NCBI GenBank assembly: GCA_021790695.1 | Contig: JAJYGJ010000077.1 | Coordinates: forward strand, 1 to 21,442 | Source: Nitrospirota bacterium | Lineage (GTDB): Bacteria; Nitrospirota; Thermodesulfovibrionia; Thermodesulfovibrionales; JdFR-88 | Length of the DNA stretch: 21,442 nt | Reading direction: 5' to 3' | Shown here: positions 1 to 7,360 of the stretch, one piece after another | How the letters are laid out: each line of letters opens with the position of its first letter | How positions within the stretch are numbered: position 1 is the first letter of the stretch | Made by a program: the position numbers and the translations under genes | Notes under the pieces: generated by a model | Databases searched by the model: none | What the model saw: the letters and a program-made list of their open reading frames with translations, nothing else | Told to the model about the DNA's origin: nothing

Positions 1-133
1 CAAACATCTTCTGTATAAGCAAGCGCATGTGAGGCAAAAGGGAGACGAGCATGCCCCCTCCGCTTCTGCCTGGAGCAAATTAAAAGCCCAAACTGCACCA
101 TGCCACTGCCAAAATCTGGTAGTGTCTCAGTTC

Positions 134-356
134 GGTTAATCCACGGGCAGATATTATTTCGGGGGCGTTGGTATCTGCCCGCCATGTTGGCAGCCCATAC
201 CTGCCTGCTCTATGAATGAAGGGGAAAGGCCGACGGACGAGAGACGGCGCGTCTGAAAAACCGGGGTGATCGCTTTTTAAAACGTTTAAATGGATCTTTT
301 GGGTTACGTCCGGAACGGCCGCCGCCGGAATGAATAGGGCAGGCAGGTAAGTGGGC
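134..356 (-). repeat. Composite dispersed repeat, copy A (internally deleted)
   Basis: Read on the minus strand, this stretch has module X (349 to 198), a short Y remnant (197-184), only the right end of module Z (183-164, reading GGCGGGCAGATACCAACGCC) and module W (163-134). Module X matches the reverse complement of 17718-17868 along its whole length, roughly 85-90% identical by eye. It has imperfect terminal inverted repeats beginning TACCTGCCTG. Module W matches 4770-4798. The order X-Y-Z-W is the same as at the other loci, but most of Y and Z is missing. It lies downstream of ntrX. No transposase is encoded. Confidence 0.85.
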
Positions 357-428
357 TGGCGCGGGGAGCGAACCGCCTGCCCCGCTCCGACCCGTTGCGT
401 TCGTTTCGGTGCCTTATCTTCAGGGGCA

Positions 429-448
429 GCGGGGGCGCCGGCCCCCGC
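429..448 (-). terminator. GC-rich hairpin 10 nt past the ntrX stop
   Basis: GCGGGGGC and GCCCCCGC form a perfect 8-bp stem around a 4-base GCCG loop, just downstream of the minus-strand ntrX stop codon. No T-run follows on the minus strand, so this is not a classical intrinsic terminator. It may still stop transcription or protect the 3' end of the mRNA. Confidence 0.4.
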
Positions 449-458
449 ACCTTATTCC

Positions 459-1820
459 CTATTCCTTTGTTCCACGTGGAACATCTATCCCATAGGATTT
501 TATCTTCCTGTGGAGGTTTGACCGCTCAACGCCCAGGGCCTCGGCCGTCTTGGAGATGTTCCAGTTGTGTTCGGAGAGTTTCTTGGCCAGATAATCCCTT
601 TCAAAGGCCTCCTTTGCCTCCTTAAGGCCTCCGTAGCCGAAATAATCGTCCGCCCGTTCCGGCTCATGGTCCAGAAAGAGCAGGTCTTTTTCATCTATGT
701 TCTCGCTGGTATTCATGATCACGAGCCTTTCCACGATATTTTTAAGCTCGCGTATGTTGCCGGGCCATGAATAGGCCGCGAGCCTCTTCATGGCCTCCCT
801 GCTGATGCTTTTTGGCACGCGGCCATACTCGCCGGCCACGGATTTCAGGAAATAGCCGACCAGGGCGGCAATGTCCTCCCGGTGGTCCCTGAGCGGGGGC
901 ACCACAATGGGTATCACGTTCAGCCTGTAATAGAGGTCCTCGCGGAAGGCGCCGTTTTTCACCTCCCTGGCCAGGTCCTTGTTCGTCGCCGCTATCACCC
1001 TTACGTCCACTTTTATCTTTCTTGCCCCGCCCACGCGCTGGAATTCCTGCGTCTCTATGGCCCGCAGCACCTTGGCCTGGGTGGCCAGGCTCATATCGCC
1101 CACCTCGTCCAGAAAAAGGCTGCCATTGTCGGCCAGCTCGAATTTCCCCTTCCTGCCTTCCTGTGCGCCTGTAAATGAGCCCTTCTCATGCCCGAAAAGC
1201 TCGCTCTCTATCAGCTCCTGGGGGATGGCGGCGCAATTAAGCTCCACGAAGGGCATATCTTTCCGGGCGGAAAGCTCATGCAGCAGCAGCGCGACGAGTT
1301 CCTTGCCGGCCCCCGACTCCCCGGTGACAAGCACCTTGCTCGTACTCTTCGCGGCAAGCTCCACCTGCTGCCTTAACGCCTTTATCGCCCCCGAATCCCC
1401 GACGATGCGGAACCTGCCCCTGCCGGATTCCCGCAAAATCCGGTTTTCCTTTTCGAGACGGGTCATTTCGAGCGCCTGTCGCACCGTCATCAAGACCCGT
1501 TCCATTGAAAGGGGTTTCTCCATGAAATCAAAGGCCCCCATCTTCGTCGTCTTGACGGCAAGCTCAACGGTGCCGTGGCCTGTAATCATTACGACGGGCA
1601 GGTCTTCATGCCGGGCCTTTATCCGCTTCAGTGTTTCGGCGCCGTCCATGCCGGGCAGCCAGATATCCAGAAGCACGATCTCCGGGGGCCTGCGATTCAG
1701 GGCCTCCATTGCCTCCTCCCCCGATCCGGCCATATCGATCTCATAGCCCTCGTCGGAGAGTATGTCGGCCAGGCTCTCCCTGATGTTCGCCTCGTCGTCC
1801 ACTATGAGGACCCTGGGCAT
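459..1820 (-). CDS. ntrX: NtrX-like sigma-54-dependent response regulator
   Basis: 453 aa. The order is an N-terminal receiver (about 1-120, phospho-acceptor Asp52 in LLDIWLPG), a central AAA+ sigma-54 activator domain and a C-terminal Fis-type helix-turn-helix (about 420-445). The AAA+ domain has Walker A GESGAGKE at 167-174, the sigma-54 contact loop GSFTGA at 214-219 and Walker B SLFLDE at 234-239. Some NtrX proteins lose the GAFTGA loop. This one keeps it with a common A-to-S change, so it should be able to activate sigma-54 holoenzyme. The ATG lies 3 nt past the ntrY stop, and its Shine-Dalgarno GGAGGGGG is inside the last ntrY codons, so the two genes are co-translated. NtrY is the expected phosphodonor. 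The C-terminal tail DVPRGTKE contains the embedded parS. The target genes cannot be told from this window. Confidence 0.93.
   Translation of the reverse strand: MPRVLIVDDEANIRESLADILSDEGYEIDMAGSGEEAMEALNRRPPEIVLLDIWLPGMDGAETLKRIKARHEDLPVVMITGHGTVELAVKTTKMGAFDFMEKPLSMERVLMTVRQALEMTRLEKENRILRESGRGRFRIVGDSGAIKALRQQVELAAKSTSKVLVTGESGAGKELVALLLHELSARKDMPFVELNCAAIPQELIESELFGHEKGSFTGAQEGRKGKFELADNGSLFLDEVGDMSLATQAKVLRAIETQEFQRVGGARKIKVDVRVIAATNKDLAREVKNGAFREDLYYRLNVIPIVVPPLRDHREDIAALVGYFLKSVAGEYGRVPKSISREAMKRLAAYSWPGNIRELKNIVERLVIMNTSENIDEKDLLFLDHEPERADDYFGYGGLKEAKEAFERDYLAKKLSEHNWNISKTAEALGVERSNLHRKIKSYGIDVPRGTKE
468..483. promoter_or_regulatory. parS centromere-like site (ParB-binding palindrome) inside ntrX
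   Basis: TGTTCCACGTGGAACA is a perfect 16-bp palindrome that fits the bacterial chromosomal parS consensus (TGTTNCACGTGNAACA). It lies within the last codons of ntrX, where the minus strand reads D-V-P-R-G-T. The opposite strand reads F-H-V-E-H, a peptide often encoded when parS sits inside a gene. parS sites are bound by ParB and cluster near the replication origin in most bacteria. No parA or parB gene is in the window, and no second site with matching flanks was found. Confidence 0.82.
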
Positions 1821-1823
1821 CGG

Positions 1824-3884
1824 TTATTCGCCCCCTCCAAACGGAAGCTCTATCTCAAAGGTGCTTCCGCTCGGGCCGTTTTCACTTACCCGCAAGTAAC
1901 CGCCGTGGTCGGAGACTATCTTGTGGACTATGGCAAGTCCAAGACCCGTGCCGTGCTTTTTGGTCGAGAAATAGGGCTCGAAGAGTTTTTCCCTCACGTC
2001 GGGCGGTATGCCCGGCCCGGTATCCGAAATCTTCATTAAAAGCCTTCCCCGCTGCGCATCCGCCTCTATTTTAACCGAAACGACCCCGGAACCATTCATC
2101 GCCTCCCTGGCGTTGTCTATGATGTTGACAAGGACGCGCCTGAACTGCTCGGGGTCCAGGTCCACAGGGGGCAGCCCCGGCGGGACGCTGAGAGCGATGC
2201 TGAAATCCTTGTAGACCCGGTAGAGGTTCCTGACCTCTTCGATGAGGCCCGGCAGGTCGGCGGGTCTCTTTTTAATGTCCGGCATCCTGCCCAGCCTCGA
2301 AAATTCATCCACAAGACCGCGAAGGCTTTCGACCTCCGCGATTATGGTCCTTGTGGAGCGTTCAAAGACACCCGGAAAATCCGCGTGCCCGTCGGCCCAC
2401 TTTTTCATCATCCTTTCGGTCGACAGTTTGATCGGGGTGAGCGGGTTTTTGATCTCGTGGGCGATCCTCCTGGCCACCTCCTGCCACGCAAGGGCCCTCT
2501 GCGCCCTTACAAGCTCGGTAAGGTCATCGAAGACTGCAAGCAGTCCAAGATGCCGTCCCTTCGCGTCCCTCAGCCCGGTGATGAAAACCCTCAGCAGGGA
2601 CTTTTTCTTTTCATCCTTGCCGACGCCGACCCAGAGTTCCTGCTCGATGAATTTCAGCGTGTACACGTTTATGCCCTTGATAAGGGCCTTAAGCTCATCG
2701 GACTCCACGCGGGTAAGCAGTGTTTCATAAGGCTTGCCCACCACGTCGGGGCCGAGTATGCCCAGTATTGAGCAGGCCCCCGGGTTCACGGTCAGGACAT
2801 GGCCCTCCGGGGAGAGCGAGATCACGCCGGAGCGTATATTGTCGAGGATGCCCTCCATGCAGAGCCTTCTTCTGTCCGATTCCAGATATGCGTTTTCGAG
2901 AGATTCCTTTCCCTCCTTCAGCTCGGCGACCATCCGGTTGAAGGAATCCACCAGCAGCCCCATCTCATCGGAGCCCCTGGGGGTGACCCTCAAATCCAGG
3001 TTGCCGGCCGCGATCTCCCGGGTGGCCGCCGCAAGCTCGCTCACGGGCCCCGTAATCCCCCTTGCGAGCCTGAGGGCGGCAAGGAGGGCCGTAAACATGA
3101 TCGTAAGCGCGATAAAACCCAGCACCAGGTAGAAATTGGTCCGGATCGGAACGCGCCAACTGGCAAGCCTCATGAGGGAATCGTTCGCCCGTCTTATGTC
3201 CGCCACATGGGCGGTAAGCCTGCGCGGCAGGGTCGTGCTTGCCATGATCACCCCGCCGCCCGGCCGGGGGATTTCGGCCCGCACCAGGTCGCCCCGGGGG
3301 GTGGAAAGCACCTCCGAGCCCCTCTTGCCCCGGAAGGCGGACTGCATCGCGGGTGTGGCATCGGCGGGAAGACGGGGCAGATACTCTATATGATAGGGGC
3401 CGATAACCCTCGCGCGGCGGGCCGGGCCCACCCCGTCCTCCCAGACATGGCTCTCGGCCATCTTGAGGGCCTTTTGCCTCTCCTCATGGTAGATGTCGCG
3501 CGCCATCGCGAGCGAGGAGACAAGGGGGTCCCTGAACTGCGTGTTGAATATCTTGTCCATGTAATTGGCGGCAAGGCCGCTGGCCACGACGTAGACCGTC
3601 ACCATGGGCGTGATGCTGAGGACGACAAAAAGCACAAGTATCTTGGCCCGGAACTTAAACCCTATCGCCCTGCGCCTGACGCCCAGATAGAGTTCGAGGA
3701 ACCCCTTTGAAACCAGATAGACGAGCCCCAGAAGAATAAAGAGATTAAGGTTGAAAAAAAGAAGATAAAGCAGGGTCTCAGGATAAAACTCCCCCAGCTT
3801 CAGAAACCGGATCTCGAAGGGCAGCAGCATGCCCAGAAACGCCAGGGCCGCCGCGGCAAGATAAAAAGCCTTCCTGAGCCTCAT
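1824..3884 (-). CDS. ntrY: NtrY-like transmembrane sensor histidine kinase
   Basis: 686 aa, an inner-membrane kinase that should phosphorylate the NtrX-like regulator next to it. Hydrophobic segments at about 5-22, 38-60 and 82-104 precede a periplasmic sensor region (about 105-245). A further membrane helix follows (about 250-272), then HAMP (about 273-328) and PAS (about 343-455). The dimerisation/phospho-acceptor helix has His476 in RIAHEIKNPLTP. The C-terminal ATPase domain has an N-box (NIIDNAREAM) and G-boxes (SDTGPGIP, GTGLGLAI). Multiple N-terminal helices plus HAMP and PAS is the NtrY architecture. The gene lies 6 nt after the DUF4390 gene and 3 nt before ntrX. The signal sensed is unknown; NtrY proteins elsewhere have been linked to nitrogen, redox and envelope cues. 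Confidence 0.92.
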   Translation of the reverse strand: MRLRKAFYLAAAALAFLGMLLPFEIRFLKLGEFYPETLLYLLFFNLNLFILLGLVYLVSKGFLELYLGVRRRAIGFKFRAKILVLFVVLSITPMVTVYVVASGLAANYMDKIFNTQFRDPLVSSLAMARDIYHEERQKALKMAESHVWEDGVGPARRARVIGPYHIEYLPRLPADATPAMQSAFRGKRGSEVLSTPRGDLVRAEIPRPGGGVIMASTTLPRRLTAHVADIRRANDSLMRLASWRVPIRTNFYLVLGFIALTIMFTALLAALRLARGITGPVSELAAATREIAAGNLDLRVTPRGSDEMGLLVDSFNRMVAELKEGKESLENAYLESDRRRLCMEGILDNIRSGVISLSPEGHVLTVNPGACSILGILGPDVVGKPYETLLTRVESDELKALIKGINVYTLKFIEQELWVGVGKDEKKKSLLRVFITGLRDAKGRHLGLLAVFDDLTELVRAQRALAWQEVARRIAHEIKNPLTPIKLSTERMMKKWADGHADFPGVFERSTRTIIAEVESLRGLVDEFSRLGRMPDIKKRPADLPGLIEEVRNLYRVYKDFSIALSVPPGLPPVDLDPEQFRRVLVNIIDNAREAMNGSGVVSVKIEADAQRGRLLMKISDTGPGIPPDVREKLFEPYFSTKKHGTGLGLAIVHKIVSDHGGYLRVSENGPSGSTFEIELPFGGGE

Positions 3885-3890
3885 GCCCCT

Positions 3891-4469
3891 TTAGCGCCCG
3901 CCTCCCAGGTTTACTGCAGGCGAATTCGCCTGAACGGAAAACTCCTCGTTTCTAATGAAAAAAAACATCTGTCCGAGGAGCGGCGGCAGGCTTCTCAAAC
4001 TGGATTCCGCCGTGACCCTGACATAATACCTTCCCTTGATAAGCTTACCCAGGTTTGACAACTTTATATTCTTTAAAATCAATGCGTTATGGATAAGTTC
4101 ATTGCAGCTTGCGTATCTGCTCGTAAGGGCCCATCCGTTTTCCTGGGTGACCATCACATACTCGCCTTTTACAGAGTCGCAGTCCACGTCCCTTTCAATC
4201 TTTCTTCCCATGATGAACTCATCCGGCCAACTGGACCAATGCCTGAAGAGGTCCACATAGAAGACGAGCTTCTTTTCCATTCCGGCCCTGAGGTCTTTCA
4301 CCAGCGACCCGTCCGGGGCCAGCCTGGCCGAGACAAGGAGATCGCCGCCATTGATCCTGATTGCAAGCCCCTGAATGGATGTTGCCCTCGCTGCCGTGAG
4401 CGGCAACGCAAGGAAGAACACGGCGGGGAGCAAAAACAAAATGGCCGTTAAAAGCGCATTCCTGAACAT
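3891..4469 (-). CDS. DUF4390 family exported protein
   Basis: 192 aa from the ATG at 4469. A hydrophobic N-terminus (about 4-28, ending ALPLTAARA) looks like a cleavable signal peptide or membrane anchor. The rest resembles DUF4390: a beta-rich N-terminal part (LAIRINGGDLLVSARL), a central FYVDLFRHWSSWPDE segment and a C-terminal YYVRVTAESSL strand followed by a hydrophobic LPPLLGQMFFF stretch. Family members commonly sit directly before ntrY, as here, and the product is probably an envelope partner of that kinase. An in-frame TTG at 4496 would add nine residues. I prefer the ATG because it has GGAAGG 11 nt upstream, and because a -10 box at 4506-4511 would start the mRNA only about 2-3 nt before the TTG. 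The biochemical function is unknown. Confidence 0.8.
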   Translation of the reverse strand: MFRNALLTAILFLLPAVFFLALPLTAARATSIQGLAIRINGGDLLVSARLAPDGSLVKDLRAGMEKKLVFYVDLFRHWSSWPDEFIMGRKIERDVDCDSVKGEYVMVTQENGWALTSRYASCNELIHNALILKNIKLSNLGKLIKGRYYVRVTAESSLRSLPPLLGQMFFFIRNEEFSVQANSPAVNLGGGR

Positions 4470-4505
4470 AGGGCAAAAGACCTTCCGGTCTGACAAAATT
4501 TTTCA

Positions 4506-4514
4506 ATTATAACA
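4506..4514 (-). promoter_or_regulatory. Extended -10 promoter of the DUF4390-ntrY-ntrX operon
   Basis: The minus strand reads TGTTATAAT, an exact TGN-TATAAT extended -10 element. No good -35 hexamer lies 16-18 bp upstream, because that position is already inside the dispersed repeat (from 4520). The predicted start at about 4498-4500 gives a leader of about 30 nt to the ATG at 4469. Confidence 0.6.
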
Positions 4515-4519
4515 CGTAT

Positions 4520-4798
4520 GGCAGGCAGGTATGGGCTCCATGCCCCCGCAACCACTAAAACCATCCAGACGGATTCTTTTCCCGGCGCCGGTAGGCGTGT
4601 ATCTGCTTGTCCCTTGAAGAAGGGAGCTGGCGGACGGATACGCAGCGCCGCATCCTGCCCAAACCTTTTGTGCTTCGCCCTGAGGACAATTCAATCCCGC
4701 CATGGCGGTAGGTATACGCCGGAATCCCGCCTTGGCGGGAAATGAAAGGGGCAGGCAGATACAAACGCCCGGAATAATATCTGCCCGTGGATTAAACC
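4520..4798 (+). repeat. Composite dispersed repeat, copy 1 (X remnant-Y-Z-W)
   Basis: Starts with the right tip of module X (GGCAGGCAGGTA, 4520-4531), then module Y (4532-4593), which matches 17869-17964. Module Z (4594-4769) has inverted ends: left GGCGTGTATCTGCTTGTCCC, right complement GGCGTTTGTATCTGCCTGCC. Module W (4770-4798) matches the minus strand of 134-163. The first roughly 100 bp of Z also match 17965 onward and the minus strand of 20906 downward. The second half of this Z differs, carrying two small palindromes. No coding capacity. Confidence 0.85.
4697..4740. repeat. Paired palindromes CCGCCATGGCGG and TCCCGCCTTGGCGGGA
   Basis: Two inverted repeats lie inside module Z of copy 1. 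CCGCCATGGCGG at 4697-4708 is a perfect 12-bp palindrome. TCCCGCC-TT-GGCGGGA at 4725-4740 has a 7-bp stem. Both carry the core CCGCC/GGCGG and are absent from the other two Z copies, so they look like a later insertion or a local replacement. Confidence 0.7.
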
Positions 4799-4870
4799 AC
4801 TGTACCACCGGCCGGAAAAGGAAAAAAGGTGGCAAAAAGAAGTAAAATAGAGTGAGGCGTGGAAAAGTCA

Positions 4871-6865
4871 ATGGAAACAATCGAGGCCCTTCAAAAGAAG
4901 ATTGAGAGCGCCCAAAGAAAAACGGCCGAACTCGAGTCGGCTGCCGAAAGGCACAAACAGACCGACGCCGCCCTGCGTCATGCCAACGAAACACTGCGCG
5001 CCCTGATCGAGGCCTCGCCCATCGCGATCATGAACCTGGACAGCCGGGGCCGCGTCCTCCTGTGGAACAAGGCCGCGGAGCGCATGTTCGGCTGGACCGA
5101 ACAGGAGGTGCTGGGCCGCTTCAATCCCATCGTGCCGGAAGACTGCCGGGAAGAATTTGAAAAAATACGGGAGATGGCCATGAAAGGGCCGATTACCGGC
5201 ATCGAGATAAGACGGCGGAAAAAAGACGGCTCTCCGATAGAATTGAGTCTCTCCACGGCGGGCGTTTCCGGCCCCGGCGGCGCCATCGCCAGTTACATCG
5301 GCATGTTCACGGACATCACCATCCGCAAGAAAAATGAAGAATCCCTGAGACTCTTCCGGGACCTGATGAACCAGTCCAATGACGCCATCTTCGTGATAGA
5401 CCCGGAAACCGCCCTCATACTGGACGTAAACGATATGGCATGCTCCGGACTGGGTTATGGGCGCGAAGAAATGCTCCGCATGAAAGTGCCGGATTTTGAA
5501 GTAAAAATTCCGGATATGGCCAGTTGGCGCTACCATCTGGCTGAACTCCGGCAGAAAGGCAGCGGCTTTTTTGAAGGCATTCAAAGGCGCAAGGACGGCG
5601 CCACCTTCGCGGTCGAGGTAAACGGCAAATACATAAGGCATGAAACCAGGGACTATATACTTTCGGTGGTGCGCGACGTCACGGAGCGCAAGCGGATGGA
5701 GGAGATCATCAGCCAGTCGAGGCAGGACTGGGAGGAGGTCTTTGACACCATTACGGACATGATCACCCTCCACGATGCGGAATTTAACATAATCCGGGCG
5801 AACAAGGCAGCCTCAAGGGTCCTCTCCCTGCCCTGCATCACGAACACGAGGCCGAAATGCTACAGGGTTTACCACGGTGGAGGGGAGAGCCCCATCGGGG
5901 AGTGTCCCGCGTGCCGCGCGCTCATGACCGGGGAGCCGGCGACGATAACCAGGTTCGAGCCCGCCCTGAACATGTTCATAGAGATACGGGCCATCCCCCG
6001 TTTCGACAAGGACAAACGTCTTACCGGCATTATCCACGTGGTAAGGGACGTGACGGAGAGCAAACGGGTCGAGCAGGAACTGGAACAATATCGCACCGGC
6101 CTGGAAGAACTGGTGAAAGAGCGCACGGGAGCGCTCCGGGAAGCAAACGAAAAGATGAAACTTTATTCCGAGGAGCTTGAAAAGAGCAATCGAGAACTGG
6201 AGCAATTCGCGTATATGGCCTCGCATGACCTGCAGGAGCCGATCCTGGCGATCGCCAGCTATCTGAAACTCTTCCAGAGGCACAACAGGGGGAAGCTCGA
6301 TCCGGAGACCGGGGAGTTCGTGGAGGGCGCGATAGAAAGCACCATCCGGATGCAGACCTTCATCAGGGGCCTTCTGGCTTACTCCACGGTAGGGACCCGC
6401 GAGATCGCCCTGATGGAAATTGACACCGCCGGCAGCCTCGCCGCGGCCCTCGCCAGCCTTGCCCACCAGATCGAGAAAACCGGCGCGCACATCACTCACG
6501 ACCCGATGCCCGTGCTGCAAACGGACCCCTCCCAGTTGCCGCACGTGTTTCAAAACCTGATAGGAAACGCCTTGAAATTCCACGGCGCGCAGCCGCCCCG
6601 CATCCATGTCTCCGCAAGCAGGGAAACCCGCCCGGGCGGAAAGGACGTCTGGGTCTTTTCCGTGAGCGACAACGGCATAGGCATCGCGGCGGAGGAGAAA
6701 GAGCATATATTCCAGATATTCCACCGGGGCGGCAAAAGACAGCCGGGCGCGGGCATAGGGCTTGCCACCTGCAAAAAAATAATCGAACGGCTGGGCGGCC
6801 GGATATGGGTCGAGTCCGAGGCCGGCAAGGGATCCACTTTCTACTTCGAGCTTCCCGCCGGGTAG
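4871..6865 (+). CDS. Soluble triple-PAS sensor histidine kinase
   Basis: 664 aa from ATG 4871. An in-frame GTG at 4859 would add four residues but has no spaced Shine-Dalgarno. A short coiled coil (about 5-35) precedes three PAS domains (about 38-150, 158-275, 290-395). The first two end in ITIRKK and VTERKRMEE linkers. The third holds Cys330, Cys345 and Cys348 in a KCY...GECPACRA pattern, which could bind metal or respond to redox; this role is inferred. A coiled coil (about 400-440) leads to the phospho-acceptor helix with His452 in ASHDLQEP. The ATPase domain has NLIGNALKF, DNGIGI and GAGIGLAT boxes. There is no membrane helix and no receiver domain. No response regulator is adjacent, so it is an orphan kinase. 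The PilZ gene 138 nt downstream may be functionally related. Confidence 0.9.
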   Translation: METIEALQKKIESAQRKTAELESAAERHKQTDAALRHANETLRALIEASPIAIMNLDSRGRVLLWNKAAERMFGWTEQEVLGRFNPIVPEDCREEFEKIREMAMKGPITGIEIRRRKKDGSPIELSLSTAGVSGPGGAIASYIGMFTDITIRKKNEESLRLFRDLMNQSNDAIFVIDPETALILDVNDMACSGLGYGREEMLRMKVPDFEVKIPDMASWRYHLAELRQKGSGFFEGIQRRKDGATFAVEVNGKYIRHETRDYILSVVRDVTERKRMEEIISQSRQDWEEVFDTITDMITLHDAEFNIIRANKAASRVLSLPCITNTRPKCYRVYHGGGESPIGECPACRALMTGEPATITRFEPALNMFIEIRAIPRFDKDKRLTGIIHVVRDVTESKRVEQELEQYRTGLEELVKERTGALREANEKMKLYSEELEKSNRELEQFAYMASHDLQEPILAIASYLKLFQRHNRGKLDPETGEFVEGAIESTIRMQTFIRGLLAYSTVGTREIALMEIDTAGSLAAALASLAHQIEKTGAHITHDPMPVLQTDPSQLPHVFQNLIGNALKFHGAQPPRIHVSASRETRPGGKDVWVFSVSDNGIGIAAEEKEHIFQIFHRGGKRQPGAGIGLATCKKIIERLGGRIWVESEAGKGSTFYFELPAG

Positions 6866-6925
6866 TTGCCGCCGGAACCTGTCTCAAAATTGATTCCGGT
6901 TAGTTGCCGCAGCTAAATTTTTTAC

Positions 6926-6954
6926 TTGAAACCTCGCAATTAAGATTGTAAAAC
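6926..6954 (+). promoter_or_regulatory. Sigma-70-type promoter for the PilZ gene
   Basis: TTGAAA (6926-6931), 17-bp spacer, TAAAAC (6949-6954). This gives a leader of roughly 43 nt with GGGAG (6994-6998) 5 nt before the PilZ ATG at 7004. It suggests the PilZ gene can be transcribed apart from the kinase. Confidence 0.5.
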
Positions 6955-7003
6955 TTAAGTAAAAGGCATACCCGCCAATTTCCCAAAGCTTCCGGGAGTC
7001 CTT

Positions 7004-7330
7004 ATGCAGGAAAAAAGAAGTTGTCAAAGGACGTGCATTTCCATCCCGATAAGGTGTCTTTGCCGTTTCAGGGAGGACGAGAACCTGAGCCTTGCCTTCG
7101 ACGGCGTGACGGCCGACATGAGCGATGCCGGCATCAGCTTCTACACCGGCAAAAGCCTCGCGGACTGCTCAAAGATAGAAATCCGGGGGGCGGGCTGGAA
7201 CGGGCCCAAAAAGGGAAAGATAATGTGGCAGAAGGTCGCGCCCGATATGGGCATCTTCCGCGTGGGCGTATCGCTGCAGCACGAGGACCCTAACTACGCC
7301 GGGCGGACGGAACCGCTAAGGACCTTTTGA
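7004..7330 (+). CDS. PilZ domain protein (probable c-di-GMP receptor)
   Basis: 108 aa, a single PilZ domain. The two c-di-GMP contact motifs are visible: RxxxR as R5-SCQ-R9, and D/NxSxxG as D38-M-S40-DA-G43, followed by the usual ISFYT strand. The C-terminal FRVGVSLQ strand also fits. PilZ proteins bind cyclic di-GMP and change activity of a partner, often in motility or exopolysaccharide export. This stand-alone form must act on another protein. It lies between the PAS kinase and the converging rhamnose genes, 31 nt apart tail to tail. A link to polysaccharide control is plausible but only inferred from position. No GGDEF or EAL enzyme is in the window. Confidence 0.85.
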   Translation: MQEKRSCQRTCISIPIRCLCRFREDENLSLAFDGVTADMSDAGISFYTGKSLADCSKIEIRGAGWNGPKKGKIMWQKVAPDMGIFRVGVSLQHEDPNYAGRTEPLRTF

Positions 7331-7360
7331 ATCCATTTCATCCGATATTTTATTTTATTT

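Larger units (their letters stand above)
1..458. other. Intergenic region downstream of ntrX
   Basis: No convincing coding sequence lies here. Bases 1-133 show no gene, RNA or repeat that I can identify. Bases 134-356 are repeat copy A. Bases 357-458 hold GC-rich inverted repeats near the ntrX stop codon. Confidence 0.6.
4497..4870. other. Divergent intergenic region between DUF4390 and the PAS kinase
   Basis: Most of this stretch is repeat copy 1 (4520-4798). The minus-strand promoter for the ntr operon is at its left edge. To the right, 4799-4870 is A-rich with a possible TAAAAT -10 (4843-4848) for the kinase gene but no clear -35. Open frames across it are products of the repeat sequence and are not credible genes. 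Confidence 0.6.

Noticed and set aside
1..133. Possible end of a gene entering from the left
   Set aside because: No frame gives a recognisable protein end and no RNA gene signature was seen.
187..204. Possible sigma-54 promoter (TGGCA...TGC)
   Set aside because: The GG to GC distance is two bases too long, and the sequence belongs to the repeat.
2799..3710. 303-codon plus-strand open frame antisense to ntrY
   Set aside because: High GC with strong codon bias yields long antisense frames; no family motif, and ntrY is clearly the real gene.
4503..4994. 163-codon minus-strand open frame across repeat copy 1
   Set aside because: It is made of repeat sequence and the antisense of the PAS kinase start; no recognisable protein.
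6029..6044. Second CCACGTGG core inside the PAS kinase, possible parS or DnaA-box-like TTATCCACG
   Set aside because: The flanks (TTAT...TAAG) do not match the parS arms, and a single near-match to a DnaA box in a coding gene without a cluster is not meaningful.
6863..6910. Direct repeat TAGTTGCCGC at the PAS kinase stop and 38 nt later
   Set aside because: Only 10 bp long, no further copies and no associated structure; likely chance.
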